Positions 8,372 to 15,574 of a stretch of DNA of 55,995 bases are shown here, piece after piece. Position numbers and translations under genes: made by a program. The notes under the pieces are model-generated. The model saw nothing but the letters and a program-made list of their open reading frames with translations. It was not told where the DNA came from and ran no database searches. Source of the DNA: Sediminibacterium sp. (GTDB lineage: Bacteria > Bacteroidota > Bacteroidia > Chitinophagales > Chitinophagaceae); contig JAQTZD010000001.1 in NCBI GenBank assembly GCA_028687975.1, positions 1-55,995 on the forward strand. The letters run 5' to 3'. Every line of letters begins with the position of its first letter. Position 1 is the stretch's first letter.

Positions 8372-9587
8372 AAAAGTTGTGCGGTTTGATTGCATTGGCA
8401 GCACCGGCTATGATACCCACCTTTGTATCGAAGCGGTTTGCACCTTGCTCGGTTAACAGCCTTTTGCGTTGTCCAATGTTGCTGAATGTTTTTGTAATCT
8501 CATTCGAACCAAATGCCTTTGAAAGGCTTTCCATGATGTTCTGCTGTCCACGTTGAACCGTTGTATTTGAAATGTCTTCTTTCACTTTCTTAAGCCAGTC
8601 CATGAACTTCCTTTCTTTTGCAGGAGTTTCTCTCCACTTATCAGCAAAGTTTTCTTTGTCATTCACTGGATTTTCAACACACCTGTAATACTCGCCTGTC
8701 ATTGGATCTTGTTTGGTCTGAATGAACAAAGGCATCCTGTCAATTACGTCCACCAAGGCTTCCAATACATTGGTCTGCTTCTGATAAGCATAAGCGGCAA
8801 GTGTAGTGATGATAATGGAAATAGGCTTTTCCTTATCATCCTTAAATATCATGTCCCTATGACGTTTAAGAATTTGAACTACCCTTTGCAATGGCATTCT
8901 TTCCCGCTGAAACTTTGGTACCGGCTTTACCGCTTCATTAAGAGAAAATAACTTCACACTGGGAACCGTAGCCTGATCTATAAACCATTTTGCATAACCA
9001 AAGGGATTACTTTTTAGCCAATATTCTGGTCTTGTTTCAGTAGGATAGTTATCCACTTCCCGGTCGGTAATGCTGATGGATAGATGATCGACCTGATGAG
9101 ATGTTACATTCGAAAAAGCTTTCTCCAAAAGAACCGAATAACCGGAGGCGATAACAGCCGGAAGTATATCCATGTGGTATTTATCATTCTTCTCAGAGTT
9201 CTCCCGGTACTTTAACGTCCAACACCGCCTGCCTTCTTTGTCAAGCAAACTTTCGTAGGTTTTGTGGCTTTCAAGCTGCTTACCAACTATCTCCTTGAGT
9301 TGCTTTTGCGTCCACCTTGCATCTTTACCAGACAATTCACATACTAAGTCTATGTCCAAATCTTGGTTTTCATCATACGGACGTATCGTTGTGCCCAGTA
9401 AAAAGGAACCTTGCGGTTTAATATTTGGATTGTAAGGCTTCAGCAATGACCCTTCATCGCAGAGCCATGAACCCACTGCTTTATAACTTCTAACAGCTGC
9501 ATCAAACTGGCTTTCGGAAATATCAAGCGTATTACCAAGTTCCTCCAGTATCTCATTGAATTCTATTTTTTGTTCTTTTGTAAGCAT
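8355..9587 (-). CDS. CD-NTase (cGAS/DncV-like nucleotidyltransferase) of CBASS
   Basis: CD-NTases make cyclic di- or trinucleotides when phage infection is sensed. The polymerase-beta-like signature is visible: Gly60-Ser61 in PQGSFLLGT, then the acidic cluster DLDIDL with Asp78 and Asp80, and the third acidic residue Asp140 in YHMDILPA. The second half is the helical sensor/OAS1-C-like domain. Length (410 aa) is normal. The C-terminus reads PHNFYGSED; the FYG element is familiar from this family, but three more residues follow. The start lies 1 nt after the hsdM stop and the 3' end overlaps the E2-like gene by 17 nt. Clade and product nucleotide are not assigned here. Confidence 0.93.
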   Translation of the reverse strand: MLTKEQKIEFNEILEELGNTLDISESQFDAAVRSYKAVGSWLCDEGSLLKPYNPNIKPQGSFLLGTTIRPYDENQDLDIDLVCELSGKDARWTQKQLKEIVGKQLESHKTYESLLDKEGRRCWTLKYRENSEKNDKYHMDILPAVIASGYSVLLEKAFSNVTSHQVDHLSISITDREVDNYPTETRPEYWLKSNPFGYAKWFIDQATVPSVKLFSLNEAVKPVPKFQRERMPLQRVVQILKRHRDMIFKDDKEKPISIIITTLAAYAYQKQTNVLEALVDVIDRMPLFIQTKQDPMTGEYYRCVENPVNDKENFADKWRETPAKERKFMDWLKKVKEDISNTTVQRGQQNIMESLSKAFGSNEITKTFSNIGQRKRLLTEQGANRFDTKVGIIAGAANAIKPHNFYGSED

Positions 9588-9588
9588 G

Positions 9589-11121
9589 TTAAATAAGGTT
9601 TAGTTCTTTTAAATAGGTTTCCATTTGCGCTTCAACTCCAGCCAGCTCCGATTTCAACCTGGTGATTTCAGCCTGAGTGGTAGCAATATCAATCGGCGCT
9701 TCTTCTTCAAACGTATCCACATAACGGGGGATGTTCAGATTGTAATCATTCTCCTCAATCTCTTTCAGTGTTGCCCTATACGCATACTTCTCTTCCATTA
9801 CAACACCTTCTTCAGTTGTTAAAGGTGCAGCAGCTTTGAATGATTTGTAGGTATCAACAATGTGCTTGATGTCCTTATCTTCCCTTAAGCGGTTCTGGTT
9901 TTTACCCTCCTGGTATTCACGGCTGGCATCAATAAACAACACATCTTTATTATCACCCTTGCCCTTGTTGAAAATGAGGATGGCTGCAGGTATGCCGGTA
10001 CCAAAGAATAAATTAGCAGGCAATCCAATCACTGCTTCCAACAGGTTTTCTTTAATCAATTGCTCTCTTATTTTTCCCTCGCTACTGCCACGGAACAAAA
10101 CACCATGCGGAACAATCACACCTGTTTTACCAATATCCTCATAAGTGGTTTCTATCATATGTGTGATAAACGCATAATCACCTTTGCTCTTAGGTGGTGT
10201 ACCGCGATGAAAACGGTTGTACTGGTCTGCCAAAGCATTATCGGCACCCCATTTATCTAAGGAGAAAGGCGGATTAGCTACTACGATGTGAAACTTCATC
10301 AACTGATCACCTTCCAGCAAACGGGGATTGTTTAAGGTATCGCCCCACTCAATATCTGCTTTGTCCATTTCGTGCAGAAACATATTCATGCGAGCCAATG
10401 CCCAGGTACTTCCGTTGTTTTCCTGCCCGTATAATGAGAAGTTGTTGCTACCTACCTCTCTTGCTACTTTTATCAATAAGGAACCGGAACCACAAGCAGG
10501 ATCACAGATACGGTTGCCTGGCTGCGGATCTACCAACTTTGCCAAAAGTGTTGAGACTTCTCCCGGGGTGTAAAATTCTCCTGCTCTTTTGCCAGCATCA
10601 CCTGCAAACTGTGCAATCAAAAATTCGTATGCATCACCTATTATATCATTCCCTTCCAGGTGTGAAGGCTGTAGATTAAGAGCAGAGAAATCAACCAGCA
10701 AATTTTTCAATCGACGGTTACGGTCTTTGGTTTGACCAAGGTTTGCTTCACTATTAAAGTCAATGTTGCGGAACACCCTTTCCAGCTTGCTGCGGTTTGC
10801 ATCTTCCAACTTCTCTAATGCAATGTTGATTAACTCACCCAGGTTGTTTTCGTTACGCTGTTCAAACAGGTAATCAAAAGTACACTCGTTAGGCACCTGG
10901 AAACGTTCGTTACGCAAGGCTCTTTCAATTCGGACTTCATCACCACTGTACTTTGCAGCATAAGATGCTTTTTTATCCTTCCATACGTCAGTGACGTACT
11001 TTAGGAACAGCATTGTTAGGATGTAGTCCTTGTACTGTGTGGCATCAATTGTACCTCGGAAAGTGTCGCAAGCTTTCCAGACAATATTGTTGATTTCCTT
11101 CTGTGTGAACTTCTTTTGCAT
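9589..11121 (-). CDS. hsdM: Type I restriction-modification DNA methyltransferase subunit M
   Basis: HsdM is the N6-adenine methyltransferase that, with HsdS, protects host DNA and also forms the core of the restriction complex. The N-terminal HsdM helical domain covers about residues 1-150. The SAM-binding motif I DPACGSG is at 207-213 and the catalytic motif NPPF at 283-286. Length (510 aa) is normal. A 5-nt gap separates it from the preceding half-size HsdS, and one base separates it from the CD-NTase gene downstream. In ordinary operons hsdS would follow; here CD-NTase and the E2-like gene come first, then hsdS. Confidence 0.97.
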   Translation of the reverse strand: MQKKFTQKEINNIVWKACDTFRGTIDATQYKDYILTMLFLKYVTDVWKDKKASYAAKYSGDEVRIERALRNERFQVPNECTFDYLFEQRNENNLGELINIALEKLEDANRSKLERVFRNIDFNSEANLGQTKDRNRRLKNLLVDFSALNLQPSHLEGNDIIGDAYEFLIAQFAGDAGKRAGEFYTPGEVSTLLAKLVDPQPGNRICDPACGSGSLLIKVAREVGSNNFSLYGQENNGSTWALARMNMFLHEMDKADIEWGDTLNNPRLLEGDQLMKFHIVVANPPFSLDKWGADNALADQYNRFHRGTPPKSKGDYAFITHMIETTYEDIGKTGVIVPHGVLFRGSSEGKIREQLIKENLLEAVIGLPANLFFGTGIPAAILIFNKGKGDNKDVLFIDASREYQEGKNQNRLREDKDIKHIVDTYKSFKAAAPLTTEEGVVMEEKYAYRATLKEIEENDYNLNIPRYVDTFEEEAPIDIATTQAEITRLKSELAGVEAQMETYLKELNLI

Positions 11122-11126
11122 ATATA

Positions 11127-11684
11127 TTATTGTAAGAGTTTTGAGATGATACCTGTATATAAATATCTTTTTTGGTTGAGTAAATGTTGGCTTAAAGAAA
11201 TTTCTTTCTGGTGCAGCTCTGCGAGCGCGGCAATTTTTTTCTGTTTTTCCAGAGATGGGACCGGAATCTCCAAAGCACCTAACTCAGATTTTCTGATAGA
11301 GAAAATATTGCTACCGCTTCCAATTTGCTGAAATACCGCCTTGGTTTGAGGGGTGTTTAGAACAGCAGTAAGGTATTCCGGATATATGATTTGCTGATTA
11401 GTCCTAAGAACGAAAAAGATAGAGGAGGCTATGTAACGGCCATATGTTTCCCTGTAACACCAGGCAAACAATCTATTGCCTTTTCCTACAAAAAGCACAT
11501 CCCCATCTTTTAATAGATGCTGATCTGATTTGTGATCCAACTCAATGAATTCGTTAGGTAAGCCATTTAATATACCATATTCATCAAACTGGCGAACCTG
11601 GAGGTATGGAATCCCTTCTGATTCTTCAGTTCGCGAATAATACCCAAAACGAATATCTGCTATGTCAGAAATCGACTTTTTCAT
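11127..11684 (-). CDS. Half-size HsdS-like protein (single target-recognition domain)
   Basis: This 185-residue protein has one TRD and one conserved helix: the N-terminus (IADIRFGYYSR) and the end of the TRD (LGALEIPVPSLEKQKKIAAL) are HsdS-like. Full HsdS has two such halves. It is the first gene of the minus-strand operon, 5 nt before hsdM. Half-S proteins can dimerise to make a palindromic specificity or act in a recombination repertoire, and similar small proteins are seen at the head of Bacteroidota type I RM operons. With a complete HsdS also encoded five genes later, it could be an alternative specificity factor or a relic. No promoter of the TAnnTTTG type is clear upstream. Confidence 0.82.
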   Translation of the reverse strand: MKKSISDIADIRFGYYSRTEESEGIPYLQVRQFDEYGILNGLPNEFIELDHKSDQHLLKDGDVLFVGKGNRLFAWCYRETYGRYIASSIFFVLRTNQQIIYPEYLTAVLNTPQTKAVFQQIGSGSNIFSIRKSELGALEIPVPSLEKQKKIAALAELHQKEISLSQHLLNQKRYLYTGIISKLLQ

Positions 11685-11964
11685 TTTTTATTTTGTAGAC
11701 TGTTTCTGTTTTACAAAAATGTATCAAAAATTTTATATTTTGAAATATTTCTTTGTAGGGATTTGCAAAAAATATCATATCCGATTGTATATTAATGATT
11801 TAGTATAGATATTTATATTATATGTAAAATGGTAATCATAATGGAAAACAGTCTCACTTTCGAACTTCATTTTTGGATTATATCAGAAGGGGCGGTCAAT
11901 GTAATGTAGAAACTAAATGATGTACGTTAAAGGTGCAAAATTATTAGTTTAATTCTTTTTTTTT

Positions 11965-11976
11965 AACTAATTAGTT
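11965..11976. repeat. Perfect palindrome AACTAATTAGTT, candidate operator
   Basis: The 12-bp perfect palindrome overlaps the start of the -33 element of the toxin-antitoxin promoter. Its position is what one expects of an autoregulatory operator for the HTH-containing antitoxin. Function is inferred from position only. Confidence 0.45.
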
Positions 11977-12003
11977 TGTTTTAATAAATCTTGAATATAT
12001 TTG
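11975..12003 (+). promoter_or_regulatory. Bacteroidota-type promoter of the toxin-antitoxin operon
   Basis: TTTG at 11975-11978 and TATATTTG at 11996-12003, separated by 17 nt, match the -33 TTTG / -7 TAnnTTTG consensus of the Bacteroidota primary sigma factor. Transcription would start about 5-9 nt after 12003, which argues for the toxin start at 12028 rather than the upstream in-frame TTG at 12001. Confidence 0.7.
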
Positions 12004-12027
12004 TTGCATGAATGTAAGTTTAGGAAC

Positions 12028-12378
12028 ATGGCAACATCAGAGGAGGTACAGTCTTTTTTACAAAATTATAAGGTAAAGTTAGAAATATGGGGTGTAATAT
12101 TTCGAGATGAAAGGAATAAAAATGCACAAGCATTATTGAATCTTGATATTTCACCTGCTGCAAGAGAAAAAATACTTAGGGATCTACAGTTGGTGGATTA
12201 TTGCGAAGGGCCTAAGCGGGAAAATTTATATGGTGGTTCTGATATGTGGATTTTTGGCAAAACAATTAGCAAACAGGAAGTATATATAAAGATTACGCTT
12301 GGATTTTCTGGTAGACAGGTTATTTGTATTTCATTTCATATTGCAGAGTATCCTATGAAATATCCTTTTAAAAAGTAA
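12028..12378 (+). CDS. Putative toxin of a Panacea-type toxin-antitoxin system
   Basis: A 116-residue protein lying 4 nt upstream of an HTH-Panacea antitoxin. The sequence has the plan of small nuclease-like toxins paired with such antitoxins: LEIWGVIFRDER near the N-terminus, CEGPKRENLYGGSDMWIFGK in the middle and a hydrophobic strand ending ICISFHIAEYPMKYP. I recognise this as the usual partner of MqsA-HTH/SocA-domain antitoxins, often called MqsR-like in annotation, but catalytic residues are not certain. The start at 12028 (ATG) is set by the promoter; nine extra codons upstream would lie inside or before the transcription start. It is separated from the RM/CBASS operon by divergent promoters. 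Confidence 0.7.
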   Translation: MATSEEVQSFLQNYKVKLEIWGVIFRDERNKNAQALLNLDISPAAREKILRDLQLVDYCEGPKRENLYGGSDMWIFGKTISKQEVYIKITLGFSGRQVICISFHIAEYPMKYPFKK

Positions 12379-12382
12379 GGTT

Positions 12383-13390
12383 ATGAAGAGTCCATTTACT
12401 GGTGGTGACACCACTTTGCAAAAAGAACCAAGGGTTCTTGAATATCGAAAAGATTCATTTGAAGTGTTGTATCATTATTTTGTGTGTATTGATTCCAATG
12501 AACAGTTTACCACTACGGAACTCGATACATTAAATCTGATACAGGTATATAATAAGTACAGAGAGAAATATGGCATTCCCTTTACTGATGAAATAAAGAA
12601 TATCAGAGAGAAGTATGGATTAAGCGCTTCAAAAATGAGTGAAGTGCTTGGCCTTGGCGCCAATGTATATAGAAATTATGAATCTGGCGAAATCCCAAGT
12701 GTTGCAACAGGTAGGTTGATTAGGCTAGCTGAAGATCCGGAAGAGTTCAGAAAGTTATTGGAAATGAGCAGAAACTCTCTTGAACAGCATGAATATGATA
12801 AAGTAAAAAAGAAACTAGAACATGCACAAACCGGTTGGGGTAAGGTTGAAGAAATTTGGAAAGGTTGGTTATTTGGAAATCAATATCCAAATATTAATAA
12901 TGGCTACAGAGTTCCAAGCTTAGAAAGAATTGGTAATATGGTTCGCTTTTTTGCTCAGCAAAATTCGCCTTATACTACGGCTTTGAACAAGCTAATGTTT
13001 TATGCGGATTTTGGGCATTTTAAAAATTATGGACAAAGTATAAGTGGTATTTATTATAAAGCAATTCAAAAAGGTCCTGTTCCAGAAAACTATGGCGGTA
13101 TTTATAACCATGTTGTAAATAATGGCTATGCAAAGATTGAGGAGATGGATTTCGGTGATTTTGTAGGAGAACGATTCATTTCAGATGGAGTCTCTGTTTT
13201 TGACGAAGAAGAGGGAGTATTTACCGCAACAGAATTAAATACACTTGCGAAAGTGTCAGAAAAGTTTAAAGGGCTAAATACAAAGCAAATTGTTAATATT
13301 AGCCATGAAGAGCCGGCTTGGCAGGATAATGTGAATGATTTTAATAGAATTAGTTTTGAATATGGGTTTGAACTTAAAAATATAGACTGA
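12383..13390 (+). CDS. Antitoxin with MqsA-like HTH and Panacea (SocA/DUF4065) domain
   Basis: The protein (335 aa) has an Xre/MqsA-type HTH at about residues 65-125 (FTDEIKNIREKYGLSASKMS then the YRNYESGEIPS turn) and a C-terminal Panacea domain from about 175 to 320 (NKLMFYADFGHFKNYGQS, YKAIQKGPVPENYGGIY). Panacea domains neutralise many unrelated toxins, and the HTH should repress the operon. Related antitoxins often begin with a zinc-binding CPxC; here the N-terminus reads KSPFTGGD, so that site is missing. It follows the toxin by 4 nt. The order toxin first, antitoxin second is normal for MqsRA-like pairs. Confidence 0.87.
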   Translation: MKSPFTGGDTTLQKEPRVLEYRKDSFEVLYHYFVCIDSNEQFTTTELDTLNLIQVYNKYREKYGIPFTDEIKNIREKYGLSASKMSEVLGLGANVYRNYESGEIPSVATGRLIRLAEDPEEFRKLLEMSRNSLEQHEYDKVKKKLEHAQTGWGKVEEIWKGWLFGNQYPNINNGYRVPSLERIGNMVRFFAQQNSPYTTALNKLMFYADFGHFKNYGQSISGIYYKAIQKGPVPENYGGIYNHVVNNGYAKIEEMDFGDFVGERFISDGVSVFDEEEGVFTATELNTLAKVSEKFKGLNTKQIVNISHEEPAWQDNVNDFNRISFEYGFELKNID

Positions 13391-13455
13391 CAAAAAGTTA
13401 CAAATTCACAAGAGTGTTAATAAAATGCACAAATTATTAGCAATTTGCTAAAATA

Positions 13456-13487
13456 TTTGTCGCTGGAAATTGAATGATGTATATTTG
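13456..13487 (+). promoter_or_regulatory. Promoter of the hairpin-rich leader / ubiquitin-like operon
   Basis: TTTG at 13456-13459 and TATATTTG at 13480-13487 are 20 nt apart and match the Bacteroidota -33/-7 consensus. Transcription would begin inside the perfect inverted repeat that starts at the next base. It is the best promoter found upstream of the DUF2188-Ubl-CEHH-JAB-E1 genes. Confidence 0.68.
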
Positions 13488-13769
13488 TTATATAACTTAG
13501 CTTCAGCTAAGTTATATAATGCTAAATAGTTTATAGAAGGAGAAAGCCTTGGGAGGCAACCCAAGGCTTTCAGGAAATGAGTTTTAGAATGTCTCGTTTC
13601 CGGTTTTAGTTTTCTGATCGTAAAGGTAGGTGTTGTTAAGTAATTAAACAACATCTGCTTTATACGCACTACTTCAGCAGATTAGTTACAAAATTTCTGC
13701 TAGCAAACTTTCCTTCTGCACATTCTTCGGCTATGAAACCCCACTAATCCGCAAGCAAACTTGTGGGGT
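13488..13769 (+). ncRNA. Candidate structured leader or small RNA with at least six hairpins
   Basis: No reading frame is convincing, but inverted repeats follow each other closely: 13488-13519 (15-bp perfect stem, 2-nt loop, arm TTATATAACTTAGCT); 13543-13570 (11-bp perfect stem, arm AAAGCCTTGGG); 13574-13600 (8 pairs with one G-U); 13631-13653 (7-bp stem TGTTGTT); 13653-13682 (7-bp stem ATCTGCT); 13738-13769 (ACCCCAC/GTGGGGT with an inner CAAG/CTTG). A promoter lies just upstream and the DUF2188 start is 34 nt downstream. It could be a leader controlling the operon, a separate small RNA, or an operator cluster plus antitoxin terminator. The arms are seen directly; the RNA call is inference. 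Confidence 0.45.
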
Positions 13770-13802
13770 AACTATTTTATTAACCCAATTAAACTTAAAA
13801 CA

Positions 13803-14036
13803 ATGGGTAAGAATGTTCATGTAACCAAACACCCAAGCGGTGGATGGCAGGTAAAAGGTGCCGGTAATCAAAAAGCAACAAAAGTTACCGAAACACAAAA
13901 GGAGGCAATTAAGGCAGCTATTCCGATTGCAAAGAATAACAAATCGGAAGTAGTAATTCATGGTACAGATGGCAAAATAAGGGACAAAGATTCCTATGGA
14001 AATGACCCTGTACCGCCCAATGACAAAAGGAATTAA
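13803..14036 (+). CDS. DUF2188 protein, first gene of the ubiquitin-like operon
   Basis: The 77-residue protein matches the DUF2188 pattern: VHVTKHPSGGWQVKGAG, a QKEAI helix, SEVVIHGTDGKIRDKDSYGNDP at the end. DUF2188 proteins are small and of unknown biochemical role. I start at ATG 13803 because the family begins there; 14 further codons upstream to a TTG at 13761 fall in the hairpin region. It lies 24 nt before the ubiquitin-like gene and in the same direction, so it is likely cotranscribed, perhaps as an accessory or substrate of the conjugation genes. That last point is inference from position. Confidence 0.85.
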   Translation: MGKNVHVTKHPSGGWQVKGAGNQKATKVTETQKEAIKAAIPIAKNNKSEVVIHGTDGKIRDKDSYGNDPVPPNDKRN

Positions 14037-14060
14037 TTAACATTTAAAATTTTAGTAGCA

Positions 14061-14360
14061 ATGATTACGGAAATTGAAAAAAAAGAAAAGGAGAAAAATA
14101 AAGATGGTGACAAGAAAATAATTCTAACTGTTATCGTCAGTGGTACACCTACCACCGTGGAAGCAAATCCACATCAAAAATTGCAGGTTGTTGCACAAAA
14201 GGCACTGGAGCAAACAGGTAACACAAGCAGGCCATTGTCTGACTGGACAATTAAAACTAGAGAAGGGGTAGTGCTTGATATGAAGAATACAGTTGAAAGC
14301 TACGGGCTAAAAGATGGCTCTCAATTAGTGATGAGTTTAGAAGCCGGTGTTGGAGGATAG
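14061..14360 (+). CDS. Ubiquitin-like protein (BilA-like / DUF2604 type) with C-terminal Gly-Gly
   Basis: The 99-residue protein has a charged Lys/Glu N-terminal tail (about 1-20) and then one beta-grasp-like domain: ILTVIVSGTPTTVEANPH, a helix around QVVAQKALEQTGN, and LVMSLEAGVGG at the end. The final residues are Gly98-Gly99 followed directly by the stop, so the diglycine needed for E1 adenylation is exposed without processing. This matches DUF2604-type bacterial ubiquitin-like proteins. It lies 24 nt after the DUF2188 gene and 3 nt before the CEHH protein, in an operon with JAB and E1 genes, which supports a role as the conjugated modifier. Confidence 0.85.
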   Translation: MITEIEKKEKEKNKDGDKKIILTVIVSGTPTTVEANPHQKLQVVAQKALEQTGNTSRPLSDWTIKTREGVVLDMKNTVESYGLKDGSQLVMSLEAGVGG

Positions 14361-14363
14361 GAA

Positions 14364-15026
14364 ATGGAAGAGTTACTTTTAACAAATCCAATTTCAACTA
14401 CTATACTACAGCAGGTTGATCCGATGGTCTCACGGTCAAAATTTGACCGTGAGCTTTCGTATTTTATGCAGGTGAAAGATTACAACATGCAAAGAGGTGT
14501 TGTGTTAATTGATGCTGAGTTTCCTTTTATCAAACTTGCTTTTTATGCATATCGAATTAAGCCTTTAATACTTGCCTTTGCTATTAGGTTGGATTTTACA
14601 AACTACGACCTTGAACCTCCATCACTTCGATTTATTGATTTTTTGACGGACTATGATTTGACTCATCCAGAATTATATATCAATTTGACGAGATTCCAAA
14701 TGGATCCTTTGGGTGAAGGTAACCCTGTTTGTAAACCATTGCAGGATTTAATTCAATCACATAAACCCAAAAATATTCCATTTGTTTGCCTGCCGGGAAT
14801 TAAAGAGTATCATAGTCACCCTTCACACTCAAATGATTCATGGCTTTCAAGGAAAGGTAAAGGTGAAGGAACATTAGGTTTTATAATTGACCAGCTACAC
14901 AAGTATGGAACTGAACCATTAAATGGTATTCTGCCTGTTATGGCTAATATACAGCAAATTAATCCGGCTGGAATGTTGATTCAATTCGCGGGAATAACAT
15001 TTACAAGAGACAAAAACCCGTTATGA
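14364..15026 (+). CDS. CEHH-motif, E2-like protein of the ubiquitin-like operon (BilB position)
   Basis: The 220-residue protein has a middle region that resembles the E2 beta-meander (LAFAIRLDFTNYDLEPP with RFIDF following) and then the signature C-x5-E-x-H-x-H: Cys142, Glu148, His150 and His152 in CLPGIKEYHSHP. This is the CEHH pattern of a predicted metal-binding family known from bacterial ubiquitin-like operons. Cys142 could be the thioester cysteine of an E2, or one of a metal ligand set; the sequence alone does not decide. The operon has no other E2 candidate. Its stop overlaps the JAB start by 4 nt (ATGA). Confidence 0.75.
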   Translation: MEELLLTNPISTTILQQVDPMVSRSKFDRELSYFMQVKDYNMQRGVVLIDAEFPFIKLAFYAYRIKPLILAFAIRLDFTNYDLEPPSLRFIDFLTDYDLTHPELYINLTRFQMDPLGEGNPVCKPLQDLIQSHKPKNIPFVCLPGIKEYHSHPSHSNDSWLSRKGKGEGTLGFIIDQLHKYGTEPLNGILPVMANIQQINPAGMLIQFAGITFTRDKNPL

Positions 15027-15562
15027 CTAATTCAAATGGATTTCTTGATATTACATCTATTCATTTACCCAAAAGCTGTACTTATGAAGCATTGGCATGG
15101 CTGTATAAAGCAGGCAGAAGGAATGTGGAAGGCGTTGCTTTATGGGCCGGTACTCGCGAGGGTAATACTTTTCTAATAAAAAAAACAATAATACCTGAGC
15201 AAAATGCAGGCAGTATTGAGGATGGATTGATTTATGTCGTTAGAGGGGAAGAGTTACACAGAATAGCACTTGAGTTATTTGATTCCGGTATGCAGTTGAT
15301 AGCTCAAATACACAGTCACCCCAGAGAAGCATATCATTCGCAAACCGATGATGCATATCCAATCGTAACTGTCACAGGAGGTATATCTGTTGTTGTGCCA
15401 AATTTTGCTGAAGGAGGATTGAATTTGGCAGAATGGGCTATATATCGTTTCCTCCCGGAAACCGGCTGGACAGTACTCAATCAAAAGAAAAAAGAAACTC
15501 TAATCAAACTAATTGAAGATGATAATCTTCCCGGAAAAGATTTCAAAATAAAAACGTTTTAA
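15023..15562 (+). CDS. JAB/JAMM-domain isopeptidase (BilC position)
   Basis: JAB proteases are zinc enzymes that cut ubiquitin-like proteins from their targets or precursors. The full JAMM set is visible: Glu36, then His97-x-His99-Pro, Ser106 and Asp109 in IHSHPREAYHSQTDD. Length 179 aa is one domain only, with no RING or E2 fusion. It starts inside the stop of the preceding gene and lies 12 nt before the E1 gene. Because the neighbouring Ubl already ends in Gly-Gly, the likely job is removal of the conjugated modifier rather than precursor processing; this is inference. Confidence 0.9.
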   Translation: MTNSNGFLDITSIHLPKSCTYEALAWLYKAGRRNVEGVALWAGTREGNTFLIKKTIIPEQNAGSIEDGLIYVVRGEELHRIALELFDSGMQLIAQIHSHPREAYHSQTDDAYPIVTVTGGISVVVPNFAEGGLNLAEWAIYRFLPETGWTVLNQKKKETLIKLIEDDNLPGKDFKIKTF

Positions 15563-15574
15563 GTTCTACCATCC

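Larger units (their letters stand above)
11685..12027. other. Divergent intergenic region between RM/CBASS operon and toxin-antitoxin genes
   Basis: A very AT-rich 343-nt stretch. It must hold the start signals of the minus-strand RM/CBASS operon and of the plus-strand TA pair. The plus-strand promoter is recognisable (see 11975-12003). For the minus strand I see only imperfect -7 candidates, e.g. a TATTTTTTG reading near 11764-11773. No coding frame is convincing here. Confidence 0.6.

Noticed and set aside
12001..12027. TTG start for the toxin nine codons earlier
   Set aside because: It overlaps the -7 box and precedes the expected transcription start.
13448..13669. 73-codon minus-strand frame in the leader region
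   Set aside because: It crosses several perfect hairpins and has no family resemblance; it is explained by the inverted repeats.
13488..13769. CRISPR array or retron msr/msd
   Set aside because: The hairpins differ from each other, with no regular repeat-spacer unit, and no Cas or reverse transcriptase gene is present in the window.
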